The notes under the pieces are model-generated. The model saw only the letters and a list, made by a program, of their open reading frames with translations. It was not told where the DNA came from and made no database searches. A DNA stretch of 64,000 nucleotides, taken from assembly GCF_900110835.1 (NCBI RefSeq), contig NZ_FOJG01000002.1, positions 1,950,979 to 2,014,978 of the forward strand. Reading direction: 5' to 3'. The stretch is from Chitinophaga arvensicola (lineage in GTDB: Bacteria; Bacteroidota; Bacteroidia; Chitinophagales; Chitinophagaceae). Each line of letters starts with the position of its first letter. Position 1 is the first letter of the stretch. The translations under genes were made by a program, and so were the position numbers. Shown piece by piece: positions 1 to 9,740 of this stretch.

Positions 1-959
1 TCATTAAACAGTTTGAAGTGTTTAGGCAGATGATCCTTATTCCCTTTTGCATTTTTATGCGTATAAACACCCGTTCTGAGCATCATCGATTTGTTGGCCT
101 TTTCGTATTCTTTTGAGCCAATCACCGGACCGGCTTCAAAACCCTTGCCCAGTGCCACCGGATCCAGCTGAACAGAGAAATCTGCTACTACAAAACTACC
201 GGCGCTGATAAGGTGACCATTGAGATCGCCGGTGAAAGGAGCGCCCGCAGTAATGTGATGAACGCCACCATACCAGTTACCGATCTTGATACTCATGATA
301 GCCACGGCATCTCCGGATACCGTTACCAGCTCATCTCCCGGCTTTAAGGTATTGGCCTGTTTCAGTACGCCTGCCGGTGTCATGAACAGCTGATCTTCTG
401 TGGAGATGATTCCCAGATCATCATGGCAATAGATGAATACCATGGTGGAAGCAATACCGCTTTTAGGATCAGAAGGCGGCGTTCCCTGGCTGAAAGTAAC
501 AGCGGCGGGCGTCCAGGAAAAAGATAGCTTTCCTCCTTTACTGGTAACGGCGCCACCCATCACTTCTTCACCAACGATAATTTTCTCGATGGCCTTCAGC
601 CCGGAAGGAATAGCGATCGGTGTGCCATAAGCCAGGCAGGAACAACAGCAGTAACAGGGACGGGAGTCCATGTCGGGATGTACCCGCAGGTACTTCGCAA
701 GTTCCGACACTGTCGCAAATACTTTCTCCTCACATTTCACCGCATTGTACTCGTTCTCACGGCACTTCGTCACATTATAAGCCTCGCTGTATTGAAAAGG
801 CTCATAGTAAATACCTTCTTTGGCGCAGAAGGCATGAATAGCGCCACTTTCCTGTGCATCCAGGCAGTGGTAGGAAGACGCCGTGCCGAGGTCGTTGGGG
901 CATGGTCCCAGGTTCTGGGATTTCAGGGAATTGTAGCATGTAGTAGGATCGTAACCCAT
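1..959 (-). CDS. Cys-rich Hint (hedgehog/intein) domain protein, 3' end beyond the window
   Basis: The frame is open from an ATG at 959 to the left edge (319 codons seen), so the C-terminus is missing. Residues 1-105 are cysteine-rich, ending in a run of Cys around 102-108 (PCYCCCSC). A Hint fold follows: C108 in SCLAYGTPI is the candidate nucleophile, then GLKAIEKIIVGEEV resembles block A. Residues 187-211 (TEDQLFMTPAG, then LKPGDELV) match the block B region, where TxxH is expected, but Q190 stands at the histidine position. Residues 248-261 (GHLISAGSFVVADF) resemble the C-terminal block without an evident His-Asn pair. Known Hint domains perform self-cleavage, ligation or splicing; activity here is doubtful. 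The gene lies 41 bp downstream of the TcA gene on the same strand, so it is probably co-transcribed with the toxin. Residues after about 265 are unrecognised. The Hint assignment is fairly sure; the function is unknown. Confidence 0.75.
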   Translation of the reverse strand, partial: MGYDPTTCYNSLKSQNLGPCPNDLGTASSYHCLDAQESGAIHAFCAKEGIYYEPFQYSEAYNVTKCRENEYNAVKCEEKVFATVSELAKYLRVHPDMDSRPCYCCCSCLAYGTPIAIPSGLKAIEKIIVGEEVMGGAVTSKGGKLSFSWTPAAVTFSQGTPPSDPKSGIASTMVFIYCHDDLGIISTEDQLFMTPAGVLKQANTLKPGDELVTVSGDAVAIMSIKIGNWYGGVHHITAGAPFTGDLNGHLISAGSFVVADFSVQLDPVALGKGFEAGPVIGSKEYEKANKSMMLRTGVYTHKNAKGNKDHLPKHFKLFN

Positions 960-1000
960 AATCTTTAATGTTTATTTTGAGGGTGAGAAAATAAGGTCTA

Positions 1001-4000
1001 TCAGAACACATCTGCCTCGTAAACCACCGCCATCGCAAGATTCAGCAACTTTGCCGGATCCAGTGATTTAGGCGTACTGTTGTTGAGGAGGATAGCCGGT
1101 GTTTTGTTGATATCAAACGTCAGTTTCCACATCACAGCAGATCCATCACCGCTAACGCCCGCCGGTGTTATTTCACCAAAATTATCTGTGATGGAAATGT
1201 CTTTGGCAGTGCCTGTGCCGATCGTCAGACTGATAAAATCAGGGCCGTTGACTGCCGCATTCTCTGCTGCTTCAAATTGCACCAACACTGCATGGAGCTT
1301 TATATTCCGGAGTGTGGTCAGCAGATAATTATCTGTTACGTTGAAGGTGATGGATTGCTTACCATCTACCGGAGGTGTAACAAACAACTTATACCATGCA
1401 TCTGCGTAAGCCTGGTTCATCTCCATGGTTTTCGCCAGCAGGTTTACATACTGCGGCGCCGGCGTTTTATAGAGCGCCTTCACTTTCGCGGCAAAGCTGC
1501 TGCCGCCGTCAAGCGCCGTATACCTGATCTTCACAATCACATCTGAAATGCTGTTGAAATTGATACGATTGGTATCTGGCGGCAACTTGAAAGTCCAGCT
1601 GGATACCGCACCGGTACCTTCATACGGCAGGTAGCGGTCGTCGTTGAAATTGAGCTGGAACATACCACTGTCGTCCACTCCTTTCGATACGGCGATCTGC
1701 TGTCCGGGCATCCAGTTGGTACGCAATACACTGGAAGACGGCGCCGCCGGTGTGGTACCCTGAAAATCCGTACTCGTCAGGTACACCAGGTAATTCACCG
1801 GCGTTACATCCTGTGCATCTGCCTTGAGCAGCACATAGTTGGAGTTTTGGGTCAGCGTAGCGTTCAGGTTCTGATAAGGCCCAACTATCGCCGGCAGCGA
1901 TATGGAAATGCTTGCGATCTTCCTGCAGTAATGACCGGGATAATCAAAATCAAACATACGCTCGCTCAGGGTGAAATTGAACACGCCCTGCTCACCGTTA
2001 TTATGCCCCCAGATGAATTTCAGGAATTCCTGTGGATACGTCTGCCGCAATGAGATCGTCTTTTCAATTTCAAGACTGCGGGAGTTATGATTCAGATAAG
2101 AAGTCTCCATCTGTTGCAGCGACAACTGCAGGCCTTCTCCGGAAAGCAGTCCTTTACGCAGACTGTCCCAGTAGTTGTACGTAATAAACGTATCACTGTT
2201 GTTCAGTTCATACTGGTAGGTGGTTTGTACTGCCAGGGCAGTGGTCATGGCCAGCTGGTAACTGTTGTAGAAGATAGATGATACCCGGTTAATCATCCAC
2301 TGATACAATTCCTGGTTCGTGAATTTTGTTTTGAGGAAATCATACACACGTGCTGCCTGGTCTATACTTTTCAGGTGTACTGCCAGGTCCTGCTGGTAGA
2401 ATGAAAGCTGCGACTGTGCCGCTGCTATCTGTGCCGTCATCTGCGACACTTCAAAGGCGGCGGTCTGCTGCTGCAGGCCCCAGTCTTCATTCCTTCTGTC
2501 GAACTGCGCCACCGTTGTCAGGATCGATGCACTCTGGTTGAGCATGGCGGCGATGCCATCGCTGACCTGTGCGCCGCAATTGATCGCCTCCCCGAATTGC
2601 ATACCACCATCCGCGAAACCGAAGATATTGGGCAACAGGTAACCTGCCAGGGCTACACCGGAAATACCTACGGCAAGCGCCTGTGGCGCTCCCACAGAGC
2701 CGGATATGATGAGTGCCGCTTTTTCATTTCCACTCAGGCCATTGTCGATCAGCCCACTGTAATACGTCTGCCGGTATTGCGCACTTTGCAATGCTTCGTT
2801 TAAGGAAGTGATAGTGTTTTTCTGTTCTTCAATCTGCTGTTGCTTCATGACCGTCATCATATTCAGCAGTGCTATCTGCTGTGATGAGTTCAGCAGCGAA
2901 AGCGCCTCTGCATCATTGTTCTGCAACACGGTCAGCAGTGTATTGCCCAGCTGTATAACGGCGCCGGTAATACTGTACGCACGGGCCAGCATAGCCGTAA
3001 ACCGGTAATATGGCACGGCGGGCTGGAACGGATACTGCACGCCCAGCACCCCATTGTTGGCTGCAGCGGCCTTGATGAGCAGGTTAGGATCTATCGGTGC
3101 ATCAAATAAAGGCAACGGCTGTGCAATACCATTGATATTCAGACAATGCCTGATTTTATAAAGCCGGTCTTCCACCCGGTCCCAGTAGCCCATAAACTGG
3201 CTGTTGTCCGGCACACAGAAATACACGTTCAGATCATTATAGGCAATACCCGACTTCCCGGTGTTCTGATCCAGCCGGTTGCCGACGGTGCTTTCCAGGT
3301 CTATCAGGAACTGTGGTATGTCTACGCCATATTTGGCCTGGATATCTGCAAAGTTAGCGGAAGGCTGACTGCTGCATGGGCCCAGGTCTTCGGGCCTTGG
3401 CCCCAGCAGGTCGTAAGCATATACATACAGCATCGTAGCAGTAGTGATGCTTTCCCAGGTATATTGGGTGAACTCCATATCCCCCCAGTCCAGCAGGTTA
3501 TCGATATACTGCATCACCGTATTCTTCTCATATGCACCAATCCTCAGTCGCGCTATAGCATCCGGATCGAAAGGATCATCGTTGTAAACCTTTATCTGCA
3601 CCGGGTTTTGCAGATCGCTCTGTATAGAGGCAATAGTATGGTTCCGGAAAGGATTAAACTGCCAGTAGCGAACCAATGGTGTAGAAAGATAATTGTTCTG
3701 CAACATGTTCTGCATCTCCCGGGCTGTTCTTAAATTATTGCCATTGGGATCCCTGGCGAGATTCAGCCCGAGTATCTGCGCTATCTGCTCTACAGTAGCA
3801 CTGTTGCCGGCACTGGTAACATTACCGCCGGCGATATAACCCGAAGTAACCAATTTGGTATAGAACTGCTCTGATTGCGTTTTACTGATATCCCTGTTGA
3901 TAAAGGCATCAGGCGATAAAATGAACGGTGGTAATGTAGGGTTAAAGATATACTGGTACCATTGTTCCGCTTCGAGAAACTGTTGATTGCTGTTCAACAA

Positions 4001-7000
4001 AGATGCTACCATAGTAGGTGCATAATAAAACAGCTCCCAGTAATACAGGCTATACGGCCCGGTGAAATCTACCTGGTTGTTGTAATTGGCTGCCGGCAAC
4101 GATACCTGCGGCCCTGGCAGATAATCGCTGAAGCTATAGCCGATATTAACGGGCGCCTGCTGTGCGCTCAACGCCAGCACGGCATCTATTCCACCGGCAA
4201 ACAGCCTTCTGCTGAGATCCTGTACCGCACCTGTATTCAGCCTGGTAGATTTAAATTTCATGGTGTTATAATCCACGTCCTCATTCACCGTTTTGCTGTC
4301 GTATTGTATGCCGGTACGGCCGGAAGATAACAATACATTCAGCACCCATTGTGCCTGCAACAGGGTAATGAGCAGCAACCCATTGATCATATTCGGTTTC
4401 AGCCCGGCAGCAAGATCCATGTCTACGATGCCATTGGCATCTACCACACCGATTACCGCTGTTTGCAAGCCCTTGTAAATACTGAGTGACTTCGCCGCAT
4501 TGATGTCAATCCCGAAGTTGATGAAGGACGTATCGCCTACCCATCCGAAGGTCGAGGCTACTTCCAGGGCGCTTGTTATTTCCGGAACAACCGCCTCCGG
4601 TTCAATGAGGAAGCTACCACCGGGATGCAGGAAAATGAAACTGCAAGGCGTATTCCGCACAGGAATTACTCCTGCGCCTGCACCCTGAGGCTTACCCAGT
4701 ATTAACGGAGAGCCAAGGAAAAGCTGTAAGAGCGTATCGAGTACATAGCGGGCCACTGTTTTACTTTCTGCCTGTATGAGAGATTCTATCATACTGACCC
4801 TGTACACCACGATATCCGGATCGATAACACCTTCCGGGTTGAGTGGTCCGGATGGCGCCTGGAGATTATAGAAATAAGTTTCTGAATCTTCCGCAGAGAT
4901 GCCGCCCTCCGGCCAGTAGAAAGACATGATAGTAGCCGACTGCACCGGAGGAAATGCGGTAATAGGCTGTAAGCCCATACCTTCCGTATAGTTGGCTCCG
5001 ATCGTATTATACACCGGCACCAACACCAGCGCACCGGATACATCGTCAAATCCTGCCTGGAAGGCGGGTGTGGAGTTATCTCCGAAAGTATCATTTTCCA
5101 GATACCTGAACTCATCCTCATTGATCAGCCAGGATGGATTCAGCATGTCGTCCACTACCGATGATCCCATCAATGGCAACTGGGCATTTTCAGGCCCCCA
5201 CACCAGCTCATTATAATCGCCGACGGCAGTACCCAATGTGTCTTCAAAAGCAACGATACTGGCATTGCCCGGCGTTATTTTAGAGGGCGTTAAAGTCTTG
5301 CTGCGCTCATTTACCGACAGCAACGGACCGTAATAGATCATCAGTTTTTCACCGCTCAGTCTTCCTACCGCAGGATCCGCAAAATGATCGCCGGTCACCG
5401 GTATTGCCGCTACCTTATACCAATAGGGCTGATCCGCATCAAACAGTGCAGGGTCGAATGGTGCATGCAAATCCGTTTTGCTCACCACATTAACAGGCTG
5501 GTTGCTGATGAGCGATTGTGGCTGCGTCCAGTTACCATTAAAATCAATAAAGGAATAATTAACGGATGCAGTTGTAACAGTAGCACGGGCACTGTCGCTG
5601 TTCGCCGTAGGATCTGCTACCTGCGCGGAAGACAACTCCGTCCAGAAAATGAATAACCGGTTAAACGCATATACCGGCGTAATGAACATGGATGGAATGG
5701 TGATCTTGATCTCCTTCCATTCAGACCAGATGCTGCCCGACTGCCGCGTGATGTAGTAATAGTTGGCCGGATCCGTTTGTGACCGGGCAAAGAGATAAAG
5801 CGTATCGGTAGCGCCGAAAGTAGGATCATGCGTAACATACTGGCAGGCATCTACATATTGCAGCTTTGCCAGGTAGCTGAAACTATCGAGGTATTTTTTG
5901 TAAGCCAGATCTGCACTGGGCTTGGTGACTTCATTCTGCGACAAATCATTTTCCAGCTGGTTAAATAGATTCGTCTTTGTTCTGCGCAGTGCCGGGTTCA
6001 GGTAATTCTCAGGGTAAAGGAAGATCTGCCGGTTGGCTTCCCATTCGCGGTAACTCATCAGCCATGGCCACCAGCTATCAGGAATATCATCTTTACTGAT
6101 ACTCACATTGATCTCCAGGTTCAGGCGGCAACGCTGCAGGTACAACTGTGCAGAGTTCAGCGCCTGCCGGATGAGGGATATTTCACTGCATCCTCCCATG
6201 TCTACATCAATCAGCAGGTATTCATACAACGCCCTTGAATTGGTGATGTCTGCATAGGTTTTGCGGAGCTTCCATATGCTGAATGCTTCCAGCACATTCC
6301 GCTGCTGTTCGAGCAGCGGGCCATTATATTTTTTGTAGACAGCCACCCAGGCCTGATCCCCGAAACGCGCACGCAACGCCCCTGTCAGCGCATTCGCACT
6401 ATCCGTAAAGTTGAGCCAGTTGGTAGTATCAGCGGCCGGTAGTAATTTGAGTGAAGCCAGCGACTTCATAAAATACATATCCAATCCCAACTGCAGCCCG
6501 AGTACAAAACAATTGTTTACCTGGTAAATCTGGCTAACAGTACTACACAGATTTCCCGCGCCAAACAACAGGTTGCACACAAATACGCATTGGTCCAGCG
6601 GCCATCCCGTGAGTGCGCACAATTTTGCCAGTTCATCATCATTTACTTTCCCTGCCGACACCAGCGCCAGGAAGTTAATGAATTGATTTTTTGTATCCTG
6701 GAAAGTATATACCAGGCTTTTCATCTTCCAGATATTAATCACATTGGAAAGCAGCAGGGGCGTAAAATTAAATACGTCTTTACTGCCATCCAGGTAGGCC
6801 GCCGGATATTGGTAAATGTTGCTGAGTTCATCCGGCGTGAGTGATAGTCTCACAGACAGCAGCAGGTGTTGTGAGAACATCAGGATAAACGCCGCCACCA
6901 GCGGATCATCTGCACCGGTATTGCTCATGAGCAAAGCCACTACAGATGTTATCTTCTGTATGGTACCAATACCATTGATCATAACAGCTGTTAAAGGCAC

Positions 7001-9700
7001 CTCCGCTGCGAAAAATCCTGCGAGGTTGCTGGTAACCGCCTGTTGCTGATCTGTATTAATCTGGTTCAACCGCTTTTGTACATCATTGAGCTGTGCGGCA
7101 TCAGGCGTATACGAAGTCCCGTCAGGTAAAGTGATGGTTTTGATCTTCGCTTTTTCTGTATCTGTCAGTGACTTCAGCACTACGCCTTTGGCATCAATAA
7201 AGCTATTGGTGGTAAAATAATTGAAGAACGCAGTGGATACATCCGTGGTAATGATATTGGAAACAAAACTGTTGCTGGCAGCCAGTAACGGCTGCATATT
7301 CAACACAAAGGATTTCAGGAAAGCACTGAGGGAGTCTTTCGTATACCCGGTATTGACATACAAACTGGTCACACTATTGAGAATATAGTTCAGTTCATAC
7401 ACATTGAACCCGGCCAGTTTCATCCAGTCCGCTACATCTGCTATCTGTTTGATCTCTGCGGGCATCAGTCGCTGTTTGTCTGACATACCGGTCAGCTTAA
7501 GCAGGATCAGGTAATCTGTTACCGGCAGGCCGAGTTGCGCGGGCAGCAGGGTATGCCGGTATAAGAGCGACAGGTTACTCACACCCAGCGTGATCTTGGA
7601 GGTATCCGGAAAGAAATTGGCAGCGATGGCGGTCAGATCATTGTTACAGGCTTTGATACCGGAAACAATCCTGCGTGCGTAGGTCAGCGAGGATTGCATG
7701 ACCTGGGTTACGTCGGCATTTTCGGTATTGTAGAGCGTCTGGCTTACAATCCAGTCGATCGGCGTATTCAGGTAAAGCGAATTATTAAAAAGTGCATTTT
7801 TATCATTGCCACTGATGGCTGTTGTGGGATGATAATAATCCAGGTCTTCCCCATTGCGGATAAGGGCAGGATCGTTGAAGATGGTATCGAAGAGCGCCTG
7901 GGAATAGGTACCATCGCCCATGCCCGTGGTTTTGATATCGAACCAGCAGGCGGCAAGATTAACCGGGGGAATATTCAGCCGGTCCGACAAGGCCTTTACA
8001 TTCGCCAGTGTTACCAGCATCTCGTCGGTAACAGCGGTATAACCAAAAGAGGTCATGAGCCAGTCGAGCGTAGGGTAATCCCATCCGATGGCAGCCGCCA
8101 GGCGCATAAACCTGTTCAGCCGATCGAGTGTATCGTGGTTGATGTTGGTGATCTGTTCAAAAGGATGATCCGGATCTGTTTTATTCACCACCACTTCCAT
8201 GTAGGCGTTGGCGCTCAATCCCTGGTTGATGAATAACTGGTGCGCCAGCGTAGTGGCCTGTGCATCGCCGGTTTGGGTACCATTCCAGGGCGTAGGATCC
8301 CATTCACTTTCGTATCCTTTCATCCATTTTCCGGTGAAGGAAGATAGATTGGCAGCCATGGTAAACTGGAAGCTACCCTGGTTATCCGGAGGATCTACAC
8401 CGGCCTGTGACCAGGTACCGGTAATGATATTATCCCTGATAGTACCTTCGAGGGTACCATAACTTTCATTAAAGGAGCCACGTACTTCATTTCCGAAAAA
8501 AACGAGCATCAGCCGGGTACCAAAGATAGTGGGTACATAACTATACGTAACGCCTGCACGTTCTTCCGGGGATAACTGCTGGTGAAGCAGGAGCATAAAT
8601 TCGCTCCGTTCAAGCGCCGTCTGATCCAGCATTTTCGTGAGTACATCCAATCCACCGTTATCGCTGTTCCCAACGGGCGTACCGTAGGCGGCTGTCAGGT
8701 CTGCCCCGGTGGTAGCTACTTTTTTTACAAGCTGATAGCTTTCGTAGGAGAGGTTCAGTTCTTCTACGGCATAACCTAAAGGCAGCAGCGTGGTGGGATC
8801 AAATGCGGCAATGATAGCGCTCAGGGTGAGCTGGAATTGTTTGAGCAGTCCGCGTATCTGGTTCAGCGGCTGGTTATAGGGAATATTAAAAGGATATACA
8901 GCGGTGGCCATTGCCTGCCATACCACGGGGTAAGTGCCCGGGTTTTCATTGATCAGCGCATCTTCTACCGTATTCTCAAGAATAGCATTCACTATCTGGA
9001 GATACGGTACCATCGTATTTGTATTGGAGCAGTTCAGCTCTATATTCCAGAGATCCGGACGGCGTGCCTGCAGGGTAAGTCCCGGGGGAACAGGATTGGC
9101 GCTATGTGAGTTGGGTACTGTAATCGCTTTATCGATGATCCGCATCAGGTCCACGAAATAAGCGGCGGCGCCAAGCACAGATTTACATTCCTCACAGGAG
9201 CAAAAGTTAAGGCTGCCGAAGATTTCCTGGTAGTCGGACAGCGCTTCAAAATAACCGGTTACCTCATCACTGATATGATTCACTGCCATGTTGCGGAAAT
9301 AGCTGTTGGCCACCACGCCATTCACCGTACCCAGCAGGTGCATGGTCTGGTCTTTTACCCGCAGCGCCCTGTCGTATACATTGTTGGCGGTTCCGGCATC
9401 TCCCAGTTTCTTCTGGTATTGATGCAGGAAAGTAGTACGGCTCATGGTAGTGAGTTGCTGGGCGGAGTCGATCCCCTCTTCGTAAAGCGTGTGCGCGGTA
9501 TGGTCGTCTGGCGAAATGCGGGAAACGCGCTGCCACTTACGCAGGTGCTGCACTTCTTCGGAGGATGTTTTCAATCCATGGGAAGTAAGCACGTCTTTGT
9601 CCAGCAGGTTCACACTCAGTATATCAAATGCAGGATGCCGGTGATAGAAATCCCTGAGTGAAGCAGGTATTACCGGAGCTGTTGTTTTCTGGGAGTTCAT
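1001..9700 (-). CDS. Tc toxin subunit A (TcA/TcdA-like), 2899 aa
   Basis: This is the large pore-forming and receptor-binding subunit of a Tc toxin. In the family, five copies form an alpha-helical channel that injects the TcC tip into a target cell. The N-terminal ~900 residues look like the VRP1/alpha-helical shell. A neuraminidase-like/ABC-toxin segment occurs near residue 1220 (SWWPWLMSYREWEANR, then IFLYPENYLNP). Long helices with a central hydrophobic stretch occur at about 2290-2500 (translocation channel). SLPAIVGPYQNLNATLTQ near residue 2600 is the conserved approach to the TcB-binding domain. I start at the ATG at 9700 (MNSQKTTAP), 40 bp after the upstream stop; an earlier ATG at 9802 would overlap the preceding gene and adds an uncharacteristic leader. 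No signal peptide is seen, as usual for TcA. A beta-rich module is inserted at about residues 390-475. Confidence 0.93.
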   Translation of the reverse strand: MNSQKTTAPVIPASLRDFYHRHPAFDILSVNLLDKDVLTSHGLKTSSEEVQHLRKWQRVSRISPDDHTAHTLYEEGIDSAQQLTTMSRTTFLHQYQKKLGDAGTANNVYDRALRVKDQTMHLLGTVNGVVANSYFRNMAVNHISDEVTGYFEALSDYQEIFGSLNFCSCEECKSVLGAAAYFVDLMRIIDKAITVPNSHSANPVPPGLTLQARRPDLWNIELNCSNTNTMVPYLQIVNAILENTVEDALINENPGTYPVVWQAMATAVYPFNIPYNQPLNQIRGLLKQFQLTLSAIIAAFDPTTLLPLGYAVEELNLSYESYQLVKKVATTGADLTAAYGTPVGNSDNGGLDVLTKMLDQTALERSEFMLLLHQQLSPEERAGVTYSYVPTIFGTRLMLVFFGNEVRGSFNESYGTLEGTIRDNIITGTWSQAGVDPPDNQGSFQFTMAANLSSFTGKWMKGYESEWDPTPWNGTQTGDAQATTLAHQLFINQGLSANAYMEVVVNKTDPDHPFEQITNINHDTLDRLNRFMRLAAAIGWDYPTLDWLMTSFGYTAVTDEMLVTLANVKALSDRLNIPPVNLAACWFDIKTTGMGDGTYSQALFDTIFNDPALIRNGEDLDYYHPTTAISGNDKNALFNNSLYLNTPIDWIVSQTLYNTENADVTQVMQSSLTYARRIVSGIKACNNDLTAIAANFFPDTSKITLGVSNLSLLYRHTLLPAQLGLPVTDYLILLKLTGMSDKQRLMPAEIKQIADVADWMKLAGFNVYELNYILNSVTSLYVNTGYTKDSLSAFLKSFVLNMQPLLAASNSFVSNIITTDVSTAFFNYFTTNSFIDAKGVVLKSLTDTEKAKIKTITLPDGTSYTPDAAQLNDVQKRLNQINTDQQQAVTSNLAGFFAAEVPLTAVMINGIGTIQKITSVVALLMSNTGADDPLVAAFILMFSQHLLLSVRLSLTPDELSNIYQYPAAYLDGSKDVFNFTPLLLSNVINIWKMKSLVYTFQDTKNQFINFLALVSAGKVNDDELAKLCALTGWPLDQCVFVCNLLFGAGNLCSTVSQIYQVNNCFVLGLQLGLDMYFMKSLASLKLLPAADTTNWLNFTDSANALTGALRARFGDQAWVAVYKKYNGPLLEQQRNVLEAFSIWKLRKTYADITNSRALYEYLLIDVDMGGCSEISLIRQALNSAQLYLQRCRLNLEINVSISKDDIPDSWWPWLMSYREWEANRQIFLYPENYLNPALRRTKTNLFNQLENDLSQNEVTKPSADLAYKKYLDSFSYLAKLQYVDACQYVTHDPTFGATDTLYLFARSQTDPANYYYITRQSGSIWSEWKEIKITIPSMFITPVYAFNRLFIFWTELSSAQVADPTANSDSARATVTTASVNYSFIDFNGNWTQPQSLISNQPVNVVSKTDLHAPFDPALFDADQPYWYKVAAIPVTGDHFADPAVGRLSGEKLMIYYGPLLSVNERSKTLTPSKITPGNASIVAFEDTLGTAVGDYNELVWGPENAQLPLMGSSVVDDMLNPSWLINEDEFRYLENDTFGDNSTPAFQAGFDDVSGALVLVPVYNTIGANYTEGMGLQPITAFPPVQSATIMSFYWPEGGISAEDSETYFYNLQAPSGPLNPEGVIDPDIVVYRVSMIESLIQAESKTVARYVLDTLLQLFLGSPLILGKPQGAGAGVIPVRNTPCSFIFLHPGGSFLIEPEAVVPEITSALEVASTFGWVGDTSFINFGIDINAAKSLSIYKGLQTAVIGVVDANGIVDMDLAAGLKPNMINGLLLITLLQAQWVLNVLLSSGRTGIQYDSKTVNEDVDYNTMKFKSTRLNTGAVQDLSRRLFAGGIDAVLALSAQQAPVNIGYSFSDYLPGPQVSLPAANYNNQVDFTGPYSLYYWELFYYAPTMVASLLNSNQQFLEAEQWYQYIFNPTLPPFILSPDAFINRDISKTQSEQFYTKLVTSGYIAGGNVTSAGNSATVEQIAQILGLNLARDPNGNNLRTAREMQNMLQNNYLSTPLVRYWQFNPFRNHTIASIQSDLQNPVQIKVYNDDPFDPDAIARLRIGAYEKNTVMQYIDNLLDWGDMEFTQYTWESITTATMLYVYAYDLLGPRPEDLGPCSSQPSANFADIQAKYGVDIPQFLIDLESTVGNRLDQNTGKSGIAYNDLNVYFCVPDNSQFMGYWDRVEDRLYKIRHCLNINGIAQPLPLFDAPIDPNLLIKAAAANNGVLGVQYPFQPAVPYYRFTAMLARAYSITGAVIQLGNTLLTVLQNNDAEALSLLNSSQQIALLNMMTVMKQQQIEEQKNTITSLNEALQSAQYRQTYYSGLIDNGLSGNEKAALIISGSVGAPQALAVGISGVALAGYLLPNIFGFADGGMQFGEAINCGAQVSDGIAAMLNQSASILTTVAQFDRRNEDWGLQQQTAAFEVSQMTAQIAAAQSQLSFYQQDLAVHLKSIDQAARVYDFLKTKFTNQELYQWMINRVSSIFYNSYQLAMTTALAVQTTYQYELNNSDTFITYNYWDSLRKGLLSGEGLQLSLQQMETSYLNHNSRSLEIEKTISLRQTYPQEFLKFIWGHNNGEQGVFNFTLSERMFDFDYPGHYCRKIASISISLPAIVGPYQNLNATLTQNSNYVLLKADAQDVTPVNYLVYLTSTDFQGTTPAAPSSSVLRTNWMPGQQIAVSKGVDDSGMFQLNFNDDRYLPYEGTGAVSSWTFKLPPDTNRINFNSISDVIVKIRYTALDGGSSFAAKVKALYKTPAPQYVNLLAKTMEMNQAYADAWYKLFVTPPVDGKQSITFNVTDNYLLTTLRNIKLHAVLVQFEAAENAAVNGPDFISLTIGTGTAKDISITDNFGEITPAGVSGDGSAVMWKLTFDINKTPAILLNNSTPKSLDPAKLLNLAMAVVYEADVF
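8265..8530 (-). other. Beta-rich inserted module within TcA
   Basis: About 85 residues (near 390-475 of TcA) interrupt the helical N-terminal region. They contain GTIRDNIITGTW, then GSFQFTM, SSFTGKWMKG and PWNGT, a Gly/Trp/Phe-spaced pattern expected of a small antiparallel beta domain. The flanking parts (LSPEERAG before, HQLFINQGLSA after) read as ordinary TcA shell sequence. In TcA proteins generally, inserted beta domains carry receptor-binding roles; here that is inference. No family name is claimed. Confidence 0.55.
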
Positions 9701-9740
9701 GGTTATTTTGTATTGAGGTAATGTAAAGAGTCCATGTATA

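Noticed and set aside
3146..3733. 195-codon plus-strand frame
   Set aside because: Lies wholly antisense to the TcA gene, which has clear family motifs throughout.
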